A DNA stretch of 64,000 bases from Nematostella vectensis (GCF_932526225.1 NC_064045.1:2299813-2363812); one strand, 5' to 3'; shown: positions 29,624-49,134, numbered from the stretch's first letter. Notes: generated from the sequence alone by a model not told the origin. Numbers and translations: made by a program.

Positions 29624-30343
29624 TTCATTGCTCTATAGCAATAAAACGGCTCTTTTAGGAGCCACCACATAGAGAAAAGTTCAAGTCACATGCAATCTGA
29701 CTATAACAAAACGAATATCCCCTGCCTCTCCCATAACAAACAACACAAAAACATATACACTACATATCTAGAGTCAACATGCACCTCTCCCTATAAAAAA
29801 AAAAACAATAACAACCTCAACCGAAAGAGTACGCGCATACGCAAAACACCGAAAAGCAGATTTTTGATTCGTCGATAGAAAAAAAAATATAAAAGTCGCT
29901 TAAGGAATAGCATCGTTATTGTCAAGCATAAACAAGAAATGCAACCGCCACTAGACTCTATATTGATGATGATGTCTAGCTTCGAAATAAACACGGTTAT
30001 ATCTTTACGCGAGTTAAGACTCTATATTAGATGATAATGTTTAGATTCGATATAAACACAGTTTTATCTTAACGCGAGTTTGTGCAGAATCATTTAACTA
30101 CAAATTTGTTGCGAAAGGCCTCCTATTGTTAGCTTGTTTCTTTACCTATTTGTTGGTATGTAAGTATTGGTTAGTTGTGCGTGGTTGTATGTTTGGTGCG
30201 CGAGTGATTGTTTAGTTTAGCGTTTCTAGTGTTTCTCTTATAACGAGATATTATCGATGCATTGGGACATGACTCTTGTCATATGTGGTGGTTCCTAAAA
30301 GAACCGTTTGTGTTTTGTTTTGAACTCTTGGAAGAGAAGTCGC

Positions 30344-30772
<429 letters not shown>

Positions 30773-30975
30773 CTAAGGAAACGTACGGTGCCGAAATCTT
30801 AAGCTATGAGACAAAAGGCTAGACAACTCAACCAATCGTTAGTTTTTAGGTCATGAAATATGCATTCCGTGTTTTCGATCCGCCTCAGCCCCGCGCTCGG
30901 TATAAATAGCTCTAGAAAGCGACACGGTTTCCATCTAACGATTGCTCCATTGTAACACCTTGTAACATATTGTAA

Positions 30976-31392
<417 letters not shown>

Positions 31393-32065
31393 ACACACCC
31401 AAGCTCATAAATTACAAACGGCTCTTTTAAGAGCCACCACATGATCAAAAGTCCAATATCAGTCTGCATCTCATTGTCTCAAACGACAATTCCCTTTCCC
31501 GTGTTTAGGTGGCATTTCTATGGCACATTCCTAGCATATATGGAACTCGGCCGTTCCTCTGACATTTTACATAATTTTACTCATGCATTTTATTGACGCC
31601 TCCTTAGAGTTGGCGCTTGTTTACAAAACAAGCCTAATTCGCGAGTGGTATGACTTCTCATAATTTGTTTTAAACTCTTCGTATCATTCGTACGGGATTG
31701 ACTCACATTTAGAGAATTTCAAAGTTTGTGCGCTTATTTTTATGGTCACCATAAGAGAGTAAGATTTTGTTTAGGTGTGTGTGCGTGCGCGCGCTAGTAG
31801 AGAATAATCGCTCGGTGCGTAGCTCGCCGTTTTCTAAGTAACACCGCCAAAGTAACCGCCCGTGCCGCTTAAAGTTTTGTCACCGAATACGTGCTGTTTA
31901 TGTGGTTTAAGGGCATCTTCTAGAATAAGGGTATCGAATAAAAATACATGGGGTATTTTGCGATAAAAAAAAGTATTTTGAGTGATGATGTGGTCTTTGA
32001 ACTTTTGTGCGATGTGGTGGTTCCTAAAAGAACCGTTTGTTTTTCAGCAGCCGAGTCCTGACTGC

Positions 32066-32443
32066 TCACTTGCTCTTTTTCTCGGTCTTCTTCGGGAGAA
32101 GAGATGCTTGGATGTTTGGTAGGACCCCGCCCTGCGCAATGGTAACACCATGCAATAACCTATTCAGCTCCTCGTCGTTTCTTACGGCAAGCTGTAGGTG
32201 ACGCGGGATTATCCTCGTTTTCTTGTTGTCACGAGCAGCGTTACCGGCAAGCTCCAATATCTCAGCACTCAGATACTCTAGGACTGCAGCAAGGTATACA
32301 GGTGCACCGGCGCCTACTCTCTCAGCGTAGTTGCCCTTACGGAGGTGACGATGGATACGGCCGACGGGGAACTGAAGTCCGGCACGGGATGAGCGAGTCT
32401 TGGACTTGGTGCCCTTAGCTTTACCTTTGCCTCGGCCAGACAT
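32066..32443 (-). CDS. H2A: Histone H2A, copy 10
   Basis: Right-hand type gene; protein identical. Stem-loop 32019-32034. Confidence 0.99.
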   Translation of the reverse strand: MSGRGKGKAKGTKSKTRSSRAGLQFPVGRIHRHLRKGNYAERVGAGAPVYLAAVLEYLSAEILELAGNAARDNKKTRIIPRHLQLAVRNDEELNRLLHGVTIAQGGVLPNIQASLLPKKTEKKSK

Positions 32444-32804
32444 GACGATTTATATATAACTAAACAGTGGTTGAGTTGATTTAACGTCTGAATGTTGTGA
32501 TGAGATCACTTAGCTGTACTGACTTTGCCTTTCTATTTATTCTGCATGCCGGATCGAAACGTAAAATTGCGTAAACAATAGATCTTTTGTTGTGTGTACA
32601 GCGCGTTTGCCGGTGCGCGGGGCGGTGACAAGCCGCATCTGCATATTAGCGAAAAACAGCCAATGGGATGGCTTCCATTCCGATCCGGTCAGTAACAATA
32701 GAGTTGTAAATAAAAGCGTACTCGCATCTCGAGTATTTACAATTTCTTTCTGAGAATCAGAAAATTAAGTTTCATTTGAGCACTCGGGCCTGTTAACAAA
32801 CATC

Positions 32805-33173
32805 ATGCCTCCTAAATCTGGTAAGAAACCCGAAGCATCTAAAGGCAAGAAAAACGTCGTAGCTGGTGACAAAAAGAAGCGCAAAGGTCGTCGCAAGGAG
32901 AGCTACGCCATCTACATTTACAAAGTTCTGAAGCAAGTTCATCCCGACACAGGAATCTCCAGCAAAGCAATGGGCATCATGAATTCGTTCGTGAACGATA
33001 TATTCGAACGCATCGCTGCAGAGTCGTCTCGACTAGCGCACTACAACAAGAAGTCCACAATCAGCTCGCGAGAGATTCAGACTGCAATTCGCCTACTACT
33101 ACCAGGGGAGCTTGCCAAACACGCCGTCAGCGAGGGGACCAAAGCCGTTACTAAGTACACCAGCAGCAAGTGA
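32805..33173 (+). CDS. H2B: Histone H2B, copy 10
   Basis: Protein identical to copy 1. Stem-loop 33198-33213. Confidence 0.99.
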   Translation: MPPKSGKKPEASKGKKNVVAGDKKKRKGRRKESYAIYIYKVLKQVHPDTGISSKAMGIMNSFVNDIFERIAAESSRLAHYNKKSTISSREIQTAIRLLLPGELAKHAVSEGTKAVTKYTSSK

Positions 33174-33892
33174 TTCATTGCTCTATAGCAATAAAACGGC
33201 TCTTTTAGGAGCCACCACATAGAGAAAAGTTCAAGTCACATGCAATCTGACTATAACAAAACGAATATCCCCTGCCTCTCCCATAACAAACAACACAAAA
33301 ACATATACACTACATATCTAGAGTCAACATGCACCTCTCCCTATAAAAAAAAAACAATAACAACCTCAACCGAAAGAGTACGCGCATACGCAAAACACCG
33401 AAAAGCAGATTTTTGATTCGTCGATAGAAAAAAAAATATAAAAGTCGCTTAAGGAATAGCATCGTTATTGTCAAGCATAAACAAGAAATGCAACCGCCAC
33501 TAGACTCTATATTGATGATGATGTCTAGCTTCGAAATAAACACGGTTATATCTTTACGCGAGTTAAGACTCTATATTAGATGATAATGTTTAGATTCGAT
33601 ATAAACACAGTTTTATCTTAACGCGAGTTTGTGCAGAATCATTTAACTACAAATTTGTTGCGAAAGGCCTCCTATTGTTAGCTTGTTTCTTTACCTATTT
33701 GTTGGTATGTAAGTATTGGTTAGTTGTGCGTGGTTGTATGTTTGGTGCGCGAGTGATTGTTTAGTTTAGCGTTTCTAGTGTTTCTCTTATAACGAGATAT
33801 TATCGATGCATTGGGACATGACTCTTGTCATATGTGGTGGTTCCTAAAAGAACCGTTTGTGTTTTGTTTTGAACTCTTGGAAGAGAAGTCGC

Positions 33893-34279
<387 letters not shown>

Positions 34280-34523
34280 CTACTTTGTTGCAATAGTTTA
34301 TAATAGCAATCAGCCGACCTCTAAGGAAACGTACGGTGCCGAAATCTTAAGCTATGAGACAAAAGGCTAGACAACTCAACCAATCGTTAGTTTTTAGGTC
34401 ATGAAATATGCATTCCGTGTTTTCGATCCGCCTCAGCCCCGCGCTCGGTATAAATAGCTCTAGAAAGCGACACGGTTTCCATCTAACGATTGCTCCATTG
34501 TAACACCTTGTAACATATTGTAA

Positions 34524-34940
<417 letters not shown>

Positions 34941-35613
34941 ACACACCCAAGCTCATAAATTACAAACGGCTCTTTTAAGAGCCACCACATGATCAAAAGT
35001 CCAATATCAGTCTGCATCTCATTGTCTCAAACGACAATTCCCTTTCCCGTGTTTAGGTGGCATTTCTATGGCACATTCCTAGCATATATGGAACTCGGCC
35101 GTTCCTCTGACATTTTACATAATTTTACTCATGCATTTTATTGACGCCTCCTTAGAGTTGGCGCTTGTTTACAAAACAAGCCTAATTCGCGAGTGGTATG
35201 ACTTCTCATAATTTGTTTTAAACTCTTCGTATCATTCGTACGGGATTGACTCACATTTAGAGAATTTCAAAGTTTGTGCGCTTATTTTTATGGTCACCAT
35301 AAGAGAGTAAGATTTTGTTTAGGTGTGTGTGCGTGCGCGCGCTAGTAGAGAATAATCGCTCGGTGCGTAGCTCGCCGTTTTCTAAGTAACACCGCCAAAG
35401 TAACCGCCCGTGCCGCTTAAAGTTTTGTCACCGAATACGTGCTGTTTATGTGGTTTAAGGGCATCTTCTAGAATAAGGGTATCGAATAAAAATACATGGG
35501 GTATTTTGCGATAAAAAAAAGTATTTTGAGTGATGATGTGGTCTTTGAACTTTTGTGCGATGTGGTGGTTCCTAAAAGAACCGTTTGTTTTTCAGCAGCC
35601 GAGTCCTGACTGC

Positions 35614-35991
35614 TCACTTGCTCTTTTTCTCGGTCTTCTTCGGGAGAAGAGATGCTTGGATGTTTGGTAGGACCCCGCCCTGCGCAATGGTAACACCATG
35701 CAATAACCTATTCAGCTCCTCGTCGTTTCTTACGGCAAGCTGTAGGTGACGCGGGATTATCCTCGTTTTCTTGTTGTCACGAGCAGCGTTACCGGCAAGC
35801 TCCAATATCTCAGCACTCAGATACTCTAGGACTGCAGCAAGGTATACAGGTGCACCGGCGCCTACTCTCTCAGCGTAGTTGCCCTTACGGAGGTGACGAT
35901 GGATACGGCCGACGGGGAACTGAAGTCCGGCACGGGATGAGCGAGTCTTGGACTTGGTGCCCTTAGCTTTACCTTTGCCTCGGCCAGACAT
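35614..35991 (-). CDS. H2A: Histone H2A, copy 11
   Basis: Right-hand type gene; protein identical. Stem-loop 35567-35582. Confidence 0.99.
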   Translation of the reverse strand: MSGRGKGKAKGTKSKTRSSRAGLQFPVGRIHRHLRKGNYAERVGAGAPVYLAAVLEYLSAEILELAGNAARDNKKTRIIPRHLQLAVRNDEELNRLLHGVTIAQGGVLPNIQASLLPKKTEKKSK

Positions 35992-36352
35992 GACGATTTA
36001 TATATAACTAAACAGTGGTTGAGTTGATTTAACGTCTGAATGTTGTGATGAGATCACTTAGCTGTACTGACTTTGCCTTTCTATTTATTCTGCATGCCGG
36101 ATCGAAACGTAAAATTGCGTAAACAATAGATCTTTTGTTGTGTGTACAGCGCGTTTGCCGGTGCGCGGGGCGGTGACAAGCCGCATCTGCATATTAGCGA
36201 AAAACAGCCAATGGGATGGCTTCCATTCCGATCCGGTCAGTAACAATAGAGTTGTAAATAAAAGCGTACTCGCATCTCGAGTATTTACAATTTCTTTCTG
36301 AGAATCAGAAAATTAAGTTTCATTTGAGCACTCGGGCCTGTTAACAAACATC

Positions 36353-36721
36353 ATGCCTCCTAAATCTGGTAAGAAACCCGAAGCATCTAAAGGCAAGAAA
36401 AACGTCGTAGCTGGTGACAAAAAGAAGCGCAAAGGTCGTCGCAAGGAGAGCTACGCCATCTACATTTACAAAGTTCTGAAGCAAGTTCATCCCGACACAG
36501 GAATCTCCAGCAAAGCAATGGGCATCATGAATTCGTTCGTGAACGATATATTCGAACGCATCGCTGCAGAGTCGTCTCGACTAGCGCACTACAACAAGAA
36601 GTCCACAATCAGCTCGCGAGAGATTCAGACTGCAATTCGCCTACTACTACCAGGGGAGCTTGCCAAACACGCCGTCAGCGAGGGGACCAAAGCCGTTACT
36701 AAGTACACCAGCAGCAAGTGA
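36353..36721 (+). CDS. H2B: Histone H2B, copy 11
   Basis: Protein identical to copy 1. Stem-loop 36746-36761. The spacer beyond it contains the odd T11 run 37230-37240. Confidence 0.99.
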   Translation: MPPKSGKKPEASKGKKNVVAGDKKKRKGRRKESYAIYIYKVLKQVHPDTGISSKAMGIMNSFVNDIFERIAAESSRLAHYNKKSTISSREIQTAIRLLLPGELAKHAVSEGTKAVTKYTSSK

Positions 36722-37440
36722 TTCATTGCTCTATAGCAATAAAACGGCTCTTTTAGGAGCCACCACATAGAGAAAAGTTCAAGTCACATGCAATCTGACT
36801 ATAACAAAACGAATATCCCCTGCCTCTCCCATAACAAACAACACAAAAACATATACACTACATATCTAGAGTCAACATGCACCTCTCCCTATAAAAAAAA
36901 AACAATAACAACCTCAACCGAAAGAGTACGCGCATACGCAAAACACCGAAAAGCAGATTTTTGATTCGTCGATAGAAAAAAAAATATAAAAGTCGCTTAA
37001 GGAATAGCATCGTTATTGTCAAGCATAAACAAGAAATGCAACCGCCACTAGACTCTATATTGATGATGATGTCTAGCTTCGAAATAAACACGGTTATATC
37101 TTTACGCGAGTTAAGACTCTATATTAGATGATAATGTTTAGATTCGATATAAACACAGTTTTATCTTAACGCGAGTTTGTGCAGAATCATTTAACTACAA
37201 ATTTGTTGCGAAAGGCCTCCTATTGTTAGTTTTTTTTTTTACCTATTTGTTGGTATGTAAGTATTGGTTAGTTGTGCGTGGTTGTATGTTTGGTGCGCGA
37301 GTGATTGTTTAGTTTAGCGTTTCTAGTGTTTCTCTTATAACGAGATATTATCGATGCATTGGGACATGACTCTTGTCATATGTGGTGGTTCCTAAAAGAA
37401 CCGTTTGTGTTTTGTTTTGAACTCTTGGAAGAGAAGTCGC

Positions 37441-37827
<387 letters not shown>

Positions 37828-38071
37828 CTACTTTGTTGCAATAGTTTATAATAGCAATCAGCCGACCTCTAAGGAAACGTACGGTGCCGAAATCTTAAGC
37901 TATGAGACAAAAGGCTAGACAACTCAACCAATCGTTAGTTTTTAGGTCATGAAATATGCATTCCGTGTTTTCGATCCGCCTCAGCCCCGCGCTCGGTATA
38001 AATAGCTCTAGAAAGCGACACGGTTTCCATCTAACGATTGCTCCATTGTAACACCTTGTAACATATTGTAA

Positions 38072-38488
<417 letters not shown>

Positions 38489-39161
38489 ACACACCCAAGC
38501 TCATAAATTACAAACGGCTCTTTTAAGAGCCACCACATGATCAAAAGTCCAATATCAGTCTGCATCTCATTGTCTCAAACGACAATTCCCTTTCCCGTGT
38601 TTAGGTGGCATTTCTATGGCACATTCCTAGCATATATGGAACTCGGCCGTTCCTCTGACATTTTACATAATTTTACTCATGCATTTTATTGACGCCTCCT
38701 TAGAGTTGGCGCTTGTTTACAAAACAAGCCTAATTCGCGAGTGGTATGACTTCTCATAATTTGTTTTAAACTCTTCGTATCATTCGTACGGGATTGACTC
38801 ACATTTAGAGAATTTCAAAGTTTGTGCGCTTATTTTTATGGTCACCATAAGAGAGTAAGATTTTGTTTAGGTGTGTGTGCGTGCGCGCGCTAGTAGAGAA
38901 TAATCGCTCGGTGCGTAGCTCGCCGTTTTCTAAGTAACACCGCCAAAGTAACCGCCCGTGCCGCTTAAAGTTTTGTCACCGAATACGTGCTGTTTATGTG
39001 GTTTAAGGGCATCTTCTAGAATAAGGGTATCGAATAAAAATACATGGGGTATTTTGCGATAAAAAAAAGTATTTTGAGTGATGATGTGGTCTTTGAACTT
39101 TTGTGCGATGTGGTGGTTCCTAAAAGAACCGTTTGTTTTTCAGCAGCCGAGTCCTGACTGC

Positions 39162-39539
39162 TCACTTGCTCTTTTTCTCGGTCTTCTTCGGGAGAAGAGA
39201 TGCTTGGATGTTTGGTAGGACCCCGCCCTGCGCAATGGTAACACCATGCAATAACCTATTCAGCTCCTCGTCGTTTCTTACGGCAAGCTGTAGGTGACGC
39301 GGGATTATCCTCGTTTTCTTGTTGTCACGAGCAGCGTTACCGGCAAGCTCCAATATCTCAGCACTCAGATACTCTAGGACTGCAGCAAGGTATACAGGTG
39401 CACCGGCGCCTACTCTCTCAGCGTAGTTGCCCTTACGGAGGTGACGATGGATACGGCCGACGGGGAACTGAAGTCCGGCACGGGATGAGCGAGTCTTGGA
39501 CTTGGTGCCCTTAGCTTTACCTTTGCCTCGGCCAGACAT
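39162..39539 (-). CDS. H2A: Histone H2A, copy 12
   Basis: Right-hand type gene; protein identical. Stem-loop 39115-39130. Confidence 0.99.
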   Translation of the reverse strand: MSGRGKGKAKGTKSKTRSSRAGLQFPVGRIHRHLRKGNYAERVGAGAPVYLAAVLEYLSAEILELAGNAARDNKKTRIIPRHLQLAVRNDEELNRLLHGVTIAQGGVLPNIQASLLPKKTEKKSK

Positions 39540-39900
39540 GACGATTTATATATAACTAAACAGTGGTTGAGTTGATTTAACGTCTGAATGTTGTGATGAG
39601 ATCACTTAGCTGTACTGACTTTGCCTTTCTATTTATTCTGCATGCCGGATCGAAACGTAAAATTGCGTAAACAATAGATCTTTTGTTGTGTGTACAGCGC
39701 GTTTGCCGGTGCGCGGGGCGGTGACAAGCCGCATCTGCATATTAGCGAAAAACAGCCAATGGGATGGCTTCCATTCCGATCCGGTCAGTAACAATAGAGT
39801 TGTAAATAAAAGCGTACTCGCATCTCGAGTATTTACAATTTCTTTCTGAGAATCAGAAAATTAAGTTTCATTTGAGCACTCGGGCCTGTTAACAAACATC

Positions 39901-40269
39901 ATGCCTCCTAAATCTGGTAAGAAACCCGAAGCATCTAAAGGCAAGAAAAACGTCGTAGCTGGTGACAAAAAGAAGCGCAAAGGTCGTCGCAAGGAGAGCT
40001 ACGCCATCTACATTTACAAAGTTCTGAAGCAAGTTCATCCCGACACAGGAATCTCCAGCAAAGCAATGGGCATCATGAATTCGTTCGTGAACGATATATT
40101 CGAACGCATCGCTGCAGAGTCGTCTCGACTAGCGCACTACAACAAGAAGTCCACAATCAGCTCGCGAGAGATTCAGACTGCAATTCGCCTACTACTACCA
40201 GGGGAGCTTGCCAAACACGCCGTCAGCGAGGGGACCAAAGCCGTTACTAAGTACACCAGCAGCAAGTGA
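39901..40269 (+). CDS. H2B: Histone H2B, copy 12
   Basis: Protein identical to copy 1. Stem-loop 40294-40309. Confidence 0.99.
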   Translation: MPPKSGKKPEASKGKKNVVAGDKKKRKGRRKESYAIYIYKVLKQVHPDTGISSKAMGIMNSFVNDIFERIAAESSRLAHYNKKSTISSREIQTAIRLLLPGELAKHAVSEGTKAVTKYTSSK

Positions 40270-40988
40270 TTCATTGCTCTATAGCAATAAAACGGCTCTT
40301 TTAGGAGCCACCACATAGAGAAAAGTTCAAGTCACATGCAATCTGACTATAACAAAACGAATATCCCCTGCCTCTCCCATAACAAACAACACAAAAACAT
40401 ATACACTACATATCTAGAGTCAACATGCACCTCTCCCTATAAAAAAAAAACAATAACAACCTCAACCGAAAGAGTACGCGCATACGCAAAACACCGAAAA
40501 GCAGATTTTTGATTCGTCGATAGAAAAAAAAATATAAAAGTCGCTTAAGGAATAGCATCGTTATTGTCAAGCATAAACAAGAAATGCAACCGCCACTAGA
40601 CTCTATATTGATGATGATGTCTAGCTTCGAAATAAACACGGTTATATCTTTACGCGAGTTAAGACTCTATATTAGATGATAATGTTTAGATTCGATATAA
40701 ACACAGTTTTATCTTAACGCGAGTTTGTGCAGAATCATTTAACTACAAATTTGTTGCGAAAGGCCTCCTATTGTTAGCTTGTTTTTTTACCTATTTGTTG
40801 GTATGTAAGTATTGGTTAGTTGTGCGTGGTTGTATGTTTGGTGCGCGAGTGATTGTTTAGTTTAGCGTTTCTAGTGTTTCTCTTATAACGAGATATTATC
40901 GATGCATTGGGACATGACTCTTGTCATATGTGGTGGTTCCTAAAAGAACCGTTTGTGTTTTGTTTTGAACTCTTGGAAGAGAAGTCGC

Positions 40989-41417
<429 letters not shown>

Positions 41418-41620
41418 CTAAGGAAACGTACGGTGCCGAAATCTTAAGCTATGAGACAAAAGGCTAGACAACTCAACCAATCGTTAGTTTTTAGGTCATG
41501 AAATATGCATTCCGTGTTTTCGATCCGCCTCAGCCCCGCGCTCGGTATAAATAGCTCTAGAAAGCGACACGGTTTCCATCTAACGATTGCTCCATTGTAA
41601 CACCTTGTAACATATTGTAA

Positions 41621-42037
<417 letters not shown>

Positions 42038-42710
42038 ACACACCCAAGCTCATAAATTACAAACGGCTCTTTTAAGAGCCACCACATGATCAAAAGTCCA
42101 ATATCAGTCTGCATCTCATTGTCTCAAACGACAATTCCCTTTCCCGTGTTTAGGTGGCATTTCTATGGCACATTCCTAGCATATATGGAACTCGGCCGTT
42201 CCTCTGACATTTTACATAATTTTACTCATGCATTTTATTGACGCCTCCTTAGAGTTGGCGCTTGTTTACAAAACAAGCCTAATTCGCGAGTGGTATGACT
42301 TCTCATAATTTGTTTTAAACTCTTCGTATCATTCGTACGGGATTGACTCACATTTAGAGAATTTCAAAGTTTGTGCGCTTATTTTTATGGTCACCATAAG
42401 AGAGTAAGATTTTGTTTAGGTGTGTGTGCGTGCGCGCGCTAGTAGAGAATAATCGCTCGGTGCGTAGCTCGCCGTTTTCTAAGTAACACCGCCAAAGTAA
42501 CCGCCCGTGCCGCTTAAAGTTTTGTCACCGAATACGTGCTGTTTATGTGGTTTAAGGGCATCTTCTAGAATAAGGGTATCGAATAAAAATACATGGGGTA
42601 TTTTGCGATAAAAAAAAGTATTTTGAGTGATGATGTGGTCTTTGAACTTTTGTGCGATGTGGTGGTTCCTAAAAGAACCGTTTGTTTTTCAGCAGCCGAG
42701 TCCTGACTGC

Positions 42711-43088
42711 TCACTTGCTCTTTTTCTCGGTCTTCTTCGGGAGAAGAGATGCTTGGATGTTTGGTAGGACCCCGCCCTGCGCAATGGTAACACCATGCAA
42801 TAACCTATTCAGCTCCTCGTCGTTTCTTACGGCAAGCTGTAGGTGACGCGGGATTATCCTCGTTTTCTTGTTGTCACGAGCAGCGTTACCGGCAAGCTCC
42901 AATATCTCAGCACTCAGATACTCTAGGACTGCAGCAAGGTATACAGGTGCACCGGCGCCTACTCTCTCAGCGTAGTTGCCCTTACGGAGGTGACGATGGA
43001 TACGGCCGACGGGGAACTGAAGTCCGGCACGGGATGAGCGAGTCTTGGACTTGGTGCCCTTAGCTTTACCTTTGCCTCGGCCAGACAT
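42711..43088 (-). CDS. H2A: Histone H2A, copy 13
   Basis: Right-hand type gene; protein identical. Stem-loop 42664-42679. Confidence 0.99.
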   Translation of the reverse strand: MSGRGKGKAKGTKSKTRSSRAGLQFPVGRIHRHLRKGNYAERVGAGAPVYLAAVLEYLSAEILELAGNAARDNKKTRIIPRHLQLAVRNDEELNRLLHGVTIAQGGVLPNIQASLLPKKTEKKSK

Positions 43089-43449
43089 GACGATTTATAT
43101 ATAACTAAACAGTGGTTGAGTTGATTTAACGTCTGAATGTTGTGATGAGATCACTTAGCTGTACTGACTTTGCCTTTCTATTTATTCTGCATGCCGGATC
43201 GAAACGTAAAATTGCGTAAACAATAGATCTTTTGTTGTGTGTACAGCGCGTTTGCCGGTGCGCGGGGCGGTGACAAGCCGCATCTGCATATTAGCGAAAA
43301 ACAGCCAATGGGATGGCTTCCATTCCGATCCGGTCAGTAACAATAGAGTTGTAAATAAAAGCGTACTCGCATCTCGAGTATTTACAATTTCTTTCTGAGA
43401 ATCAGAAAATTAAGTTTCATTTGAGCACTCGGGCCTGTTAACAAACATC

Positions 43450-43818
43450 ATGCCTCCTAAATCTGGTAAGAAACCCGAAGCATCTAAAGGCAAGAAAAAC
43501 GTCGTAGCTGGTGACAAAAAGAAGCGCAAAGGTCGTCGCAAGGAGAGCTACGCCATCTACATTTACAAAGTTCTGAAGCAAGTTCATCCCGACACAGGAA
43601 TCTCCAGCAAAGCAATGGGCATCATGAATTCGTTCGTGAACGATATATTCGAACGCATCGCTGCAGAGTCGTCTCGACTAGCGCACTACAACAAGAAGTC
43701 CACAATCAGCTCGCGAGAGATTCAGACTGCAATTCGCCTACTACTACCAGGGGAGCTTGCCAAACACGCCGTCAGCGAGGGGACCAAAGCCGTTACTAAG
43801 TACACCAGCAGCAAGTGA
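43450..43818 (+). CDS. H2B: Histone H2B, copy 13
   Basis: Protein identical to copy 1. Stem-loop 43843-43858. Confidence 0.99.
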   Translation: MPPKSGKKPEASKGKKNVVAGDKKKRKGRRKESYAIYIYKVLKQVHPDTGISSKAMGIMNSFVNDIFERIAAESSRLAHYNKKSTISSREIQTAIRLLLPGELAKHAVSEGTKAVTKYTSSK

Positions 43819-44537
43819 TTCATTGCTCTATAGCAATAAAACGGCTCTTTTAGGAGCCACCACATAGAGAAAAGTTCAAGTCACATGCAATCTGACTATA
43901 ACAAAACGAATATCCCCTGCCTCTCCCATAACAAACAACACAAAAACATATACACTACATATCTAGAGTCAACATGCACCTCTCCCTATAAAAAAAAAAC
44001 AATAACAACCTCAACCGAAAGAGTACGCGCATACGCAAAACACCGAAAAGCAGATTTTTGATTCGTCGATAGAAAAAAAAATATAAAAGTCGCTTAAGGA
44101 ATAGCATCGTTATTGTCAAGCATAAACAAGAAATGCAACCGCCACTAGACTCTATATTGATGATGATGTCTAGCTTCGAAATAAACACGGTTATATCTTT
44201 ACGCGAGTTAAGACTCTATATTAGATGATAATGTTTAGATTCGATATAAACACAGTTTTATCTTAACGCGAGTTTGTGCAGAATCATTTAACTACAAATT
44301 TGTTGCGAAAGGCCTCCTATTGTTAGCTTGTTTCTTTACCTATTTGTTGGTATGTAAGTATTGGTTAGTTGTGCGTGGTTGTATGTTTGGTGCGCGAGTG
44401 ATTGTTTAGTTTAGCGTTTCTAGTGTTTCTCTTATAACGAGATATTATCGATGCATTGGGACATGACTCTTGTCATATGTGGTGGTTCCTAAAAGAACCG
44501 TTTGTGTTTTGTTTTGAACTCTTGGAAGAGAAGTCGC

Positions 44538-44924
<387 letters not shown>

Positions 44925-45168
44925 CTACTTTGTTGCAATAGTTTATAATAGCAATCAGCCGACCTCTAAGGAAACGTACGGTGCCGAAATCTTAAGCTAT
45001 GAGACAAAAGGCTAGACAACTCAACCAATCGTTAGTTTTTAGGTCATGAAATATGCATTCCGTGTTTTCGATCCGCCTCAGCCCCGCGCTCGGTATAAAT
45101 AGCTCTAGAAAGCGACACGGTTTCCATCTAACGATTGCTCCATTGTAACACCTTGTAACATATTGTAA

Positions 45169-45586
<418 letters not shown>

Positions 45587-46259
45587 ACACACCCAAGCTC
45601 ATAAATTACAAACGGCTCTTTTAAGAGCCACCACATGATCAAAAGTCCAATATCAGTCTGCATCTCATTGTCTCAAACGACAATTCCCTTTCCCGTGTTT
45701 AGGTGGCATTTCTATGGCACATTCCTAGCATATATGGAACTCGGCCGTTCCTCTGACATTTTACATAATTTTACTCATGCATTTTATTGACGCCTCCTTA
45801 GAGTTGGCGCTTGTTTACAAAACAAGCCTAATTCGCGAGTGGTATGACTTCTCATAATTTGTTTTAAACTCTTCGTATCATTCGTACGGGATTGACTCAC
45901 ATTTAGAGAATTTCAAAGTTTGTGCGCTTATTTTTATGGTCACCATAAGAGAGTAAGATTTTGTTTAGGTGTGTGTGCGTGCGCGCGCTAGTAGAGAATA
46001 ATCGCTCGGTGCGTAGCTCGCCGTTTTCTAAGTAACACCGCCAAAGTAACCGCCCGTGCCGCTTAAAGTTTTGTCACCGAATACGTGCTGTTTATGTGGT
46101 TTAAGGGCATCTTCTAGAATAAGGGTATCGAATAAAAATACATGGGGTATTTTGCGATAAAAAAAAGTATTTTGAGTGATGATGTGGTCTTTGAACTTTT
46201 GTGCGATGTGGTGGTTCCTAAAAGAACCGTTTGTTTTTCAGCAGCCGAGTCCTGACTGC

Positions 46260-46637
46260 TCACTTGCTCTTTTTCTCGGTCTTCTTCGGGAGAAGAGATG
46301 CTTGGATGTTTGGTAGGACCCCGCCCTGCGCAATGGTAACACCATGCAATAACCTATTCAGCTCCTCGTCGTTTCTTACGGCAAGCTGTAGGTGACGCGG
46401 GATTATCCTCGTTTTCTTGTTGTCACGAGCAGCGTTACCGGCAAGCTCCAATATCTCAGCACTCAGATACTCTAGGACTGCAGCAAGGTATACAGGTGCA
46501 CCGGCGCCTACTCTCTCAGCGTAGTTGCCCTTACGGAGGTGACGATGGATACGGCCGACGGGGAACTGAAGTCCGGCACGGGATGAGCGAGTCTTGGACT
46601 TGGTGCCCTTAGCTTTACCTTTGCCTCGGCCAGACAT
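46260..46637 (-). CDS. H2A: Histone H2A, copy 14
   Basis: Right-hand type gene; protein identical. Stem-loop 46213-46228. Confidence 0.99.
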   Translation of the reverse strand: MSGRGKGKAKGTKSKTRSSRAGLQFPVGRIHRHLRKGNYAERVGAGAPVYLAAVLEYLSAEILELAGNAARDNKKTRIIPRHLQLAVRNDEELNRLLHGVTIAQGGVLPNIQASLLPKKTEKKSK

Positions 46638-46998
46638 GACGATTTATATATAACTAAACAGTGGTTGAGTTGATTTAACGTCTGAATGTTGTGATGAGAT
46701 CACTTAGCTGTACTGACTTTGCCTTTCTATTTATTCTGCATGCCGGATCGAAACGTAAAATTGCGTAAACAATAGATCTTTTGTTGTGTGTACAGCGCGT
46801 TTGCCGGTGCGCGGGGCGGTGACAAGCCGCATCTGCATATTAGCGAAAAACAGCCAATGGGATGGCTTCCATTCCGATCCGGTCAGTAACAATAGAGTTG
46901 TAAATAAAAGCGTACTCGCATCTCGAGTATTTACAATTTCTTTCTGAGAATCAGAAAATTAAGTTTCATTTGAGCACTCGGGCCTGTTAACAAACATC

Positions 46999-47367
46999 AT
47001 GCCTCCTAAATCTGGTAAGAAACCCGAAGCATCTAAAGGCAAGAAAAACGTCGTAGCTGGTGACAAAAAGAAGCGCAAAGGTCGTCGCAAGGAGAGCTAC
47101 GCCATCTACATTTACAAAGTTCTGAAGCAAGTTCATCCCGACACAGGAATCTCCAGCAAAGCAATGGGCATCATGAATTCGTTCGTGAACGATATATTCG
47201 AACGCATCGCTGCAGAGTCGTCTCGACTAGCGCACTACAACAAGAAGTCCACAATCAGCTCGCGAGAGATTCAGACTGCAATTCGCCTACTACTACCAGG
47301 GGAGCTTGCCAAACACGCCGTCAGCGAGGGGACCAAAGCCGTTACTAAGTACACCAGCAGCAAGTGA
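46999..47367 (+). CDS. H2B: Histone H2B, copy 14
   Basis: Protein identical to copy 1. The 3' flank has the shortest A tract (A9). Stem-loop 47392-47407. Confidence 0.99.
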   Translation: MPPKSGKKPEASKGKKNVVAGDKKKRKGRRKESYAIYIYKVLKQVHPDTGISSKAMGIMNSFVNDIFERIAAESSRLAHYNKKSTISSREIQTAIRLLLPGELAKHAVSEGTKAVTKYTSSK

Positions 47368-48085
47368 TTCATTGCTCTATAGCAATAAAACGGCTCTTTT
47401 AGGAGCCACCACATAGAGAAAAGTTCAAGTCACATGCAATCTGACTATAACAAAACGAATATCCCCTGCCTCTCCCATAACAAACAACACAAAAACATAT
47501 ACACTACATATCTAGAGTCAACATGCACCTCTCCCTATAAAAAAAAACAATAACAACCTCAACCGAAAGAGTACGCGCATACGCAAAACACCGAAAAGCA
47601 GATTTTTGATTCGTCGATAGAAAAAAAAATATAAAAGTCGCTTAAGGAATAGCATCGTTATTGTCAAGCATAAACAAGAAATGCAACCGCCACTAGACTC
47701 TATATTGATGATGATGTCTAGCTTCGAAATAAACACGGTTATATCTTTACGCGAGTTAAGACTCTATATTAGATGATAATGTTTAGATTCGATATAAACA
47801 CAGTTTTATCTTAACGCGAGTTTGTGCAGAATCATTTAACTACAAATTTGTTGCGAAAGGCCTCCTATTGTTAGCTTGTTTCTTTACCTATTTGTTGGTA
47901 TGTAAGTATTGGTTAGTTGTGCGTGGTTGTATGTTTGGTGCGCGAGTGATTGTTTAGTTTAGCGTTTCTAGTGTTTCTCTTATAACGAGATATTATCGAT
48001 GCATTGGGACATGACTCTTGTCATATGTGGTGGTTCCTAAAAGAACCGTTTGTGTTTTGTTTTGAACTCTTGGAAGAGAAGTCGC

Positions 48086-48514
<429 letters not shown>

Positions 48515-48717
48515 CTAAGGAAACGTACGGTGCCGAAATCTTAAGCTATGAGACAAAAGGCTAGACAACTCAACCAATCGTTAGTTTTTAGGTCATGAAA
48601 TATGCATTCCGTGTTTTCGATCCGCCTCAGCCCCGCGCTCGGTATAAATAGCTCTAGAAAGCGACACGGTTTCCATCTAACGATTGCTCCATTGTAACAC
48701 CTTGTAACATATTGTAA

Positions 48718-49134
<417 letters not shown>

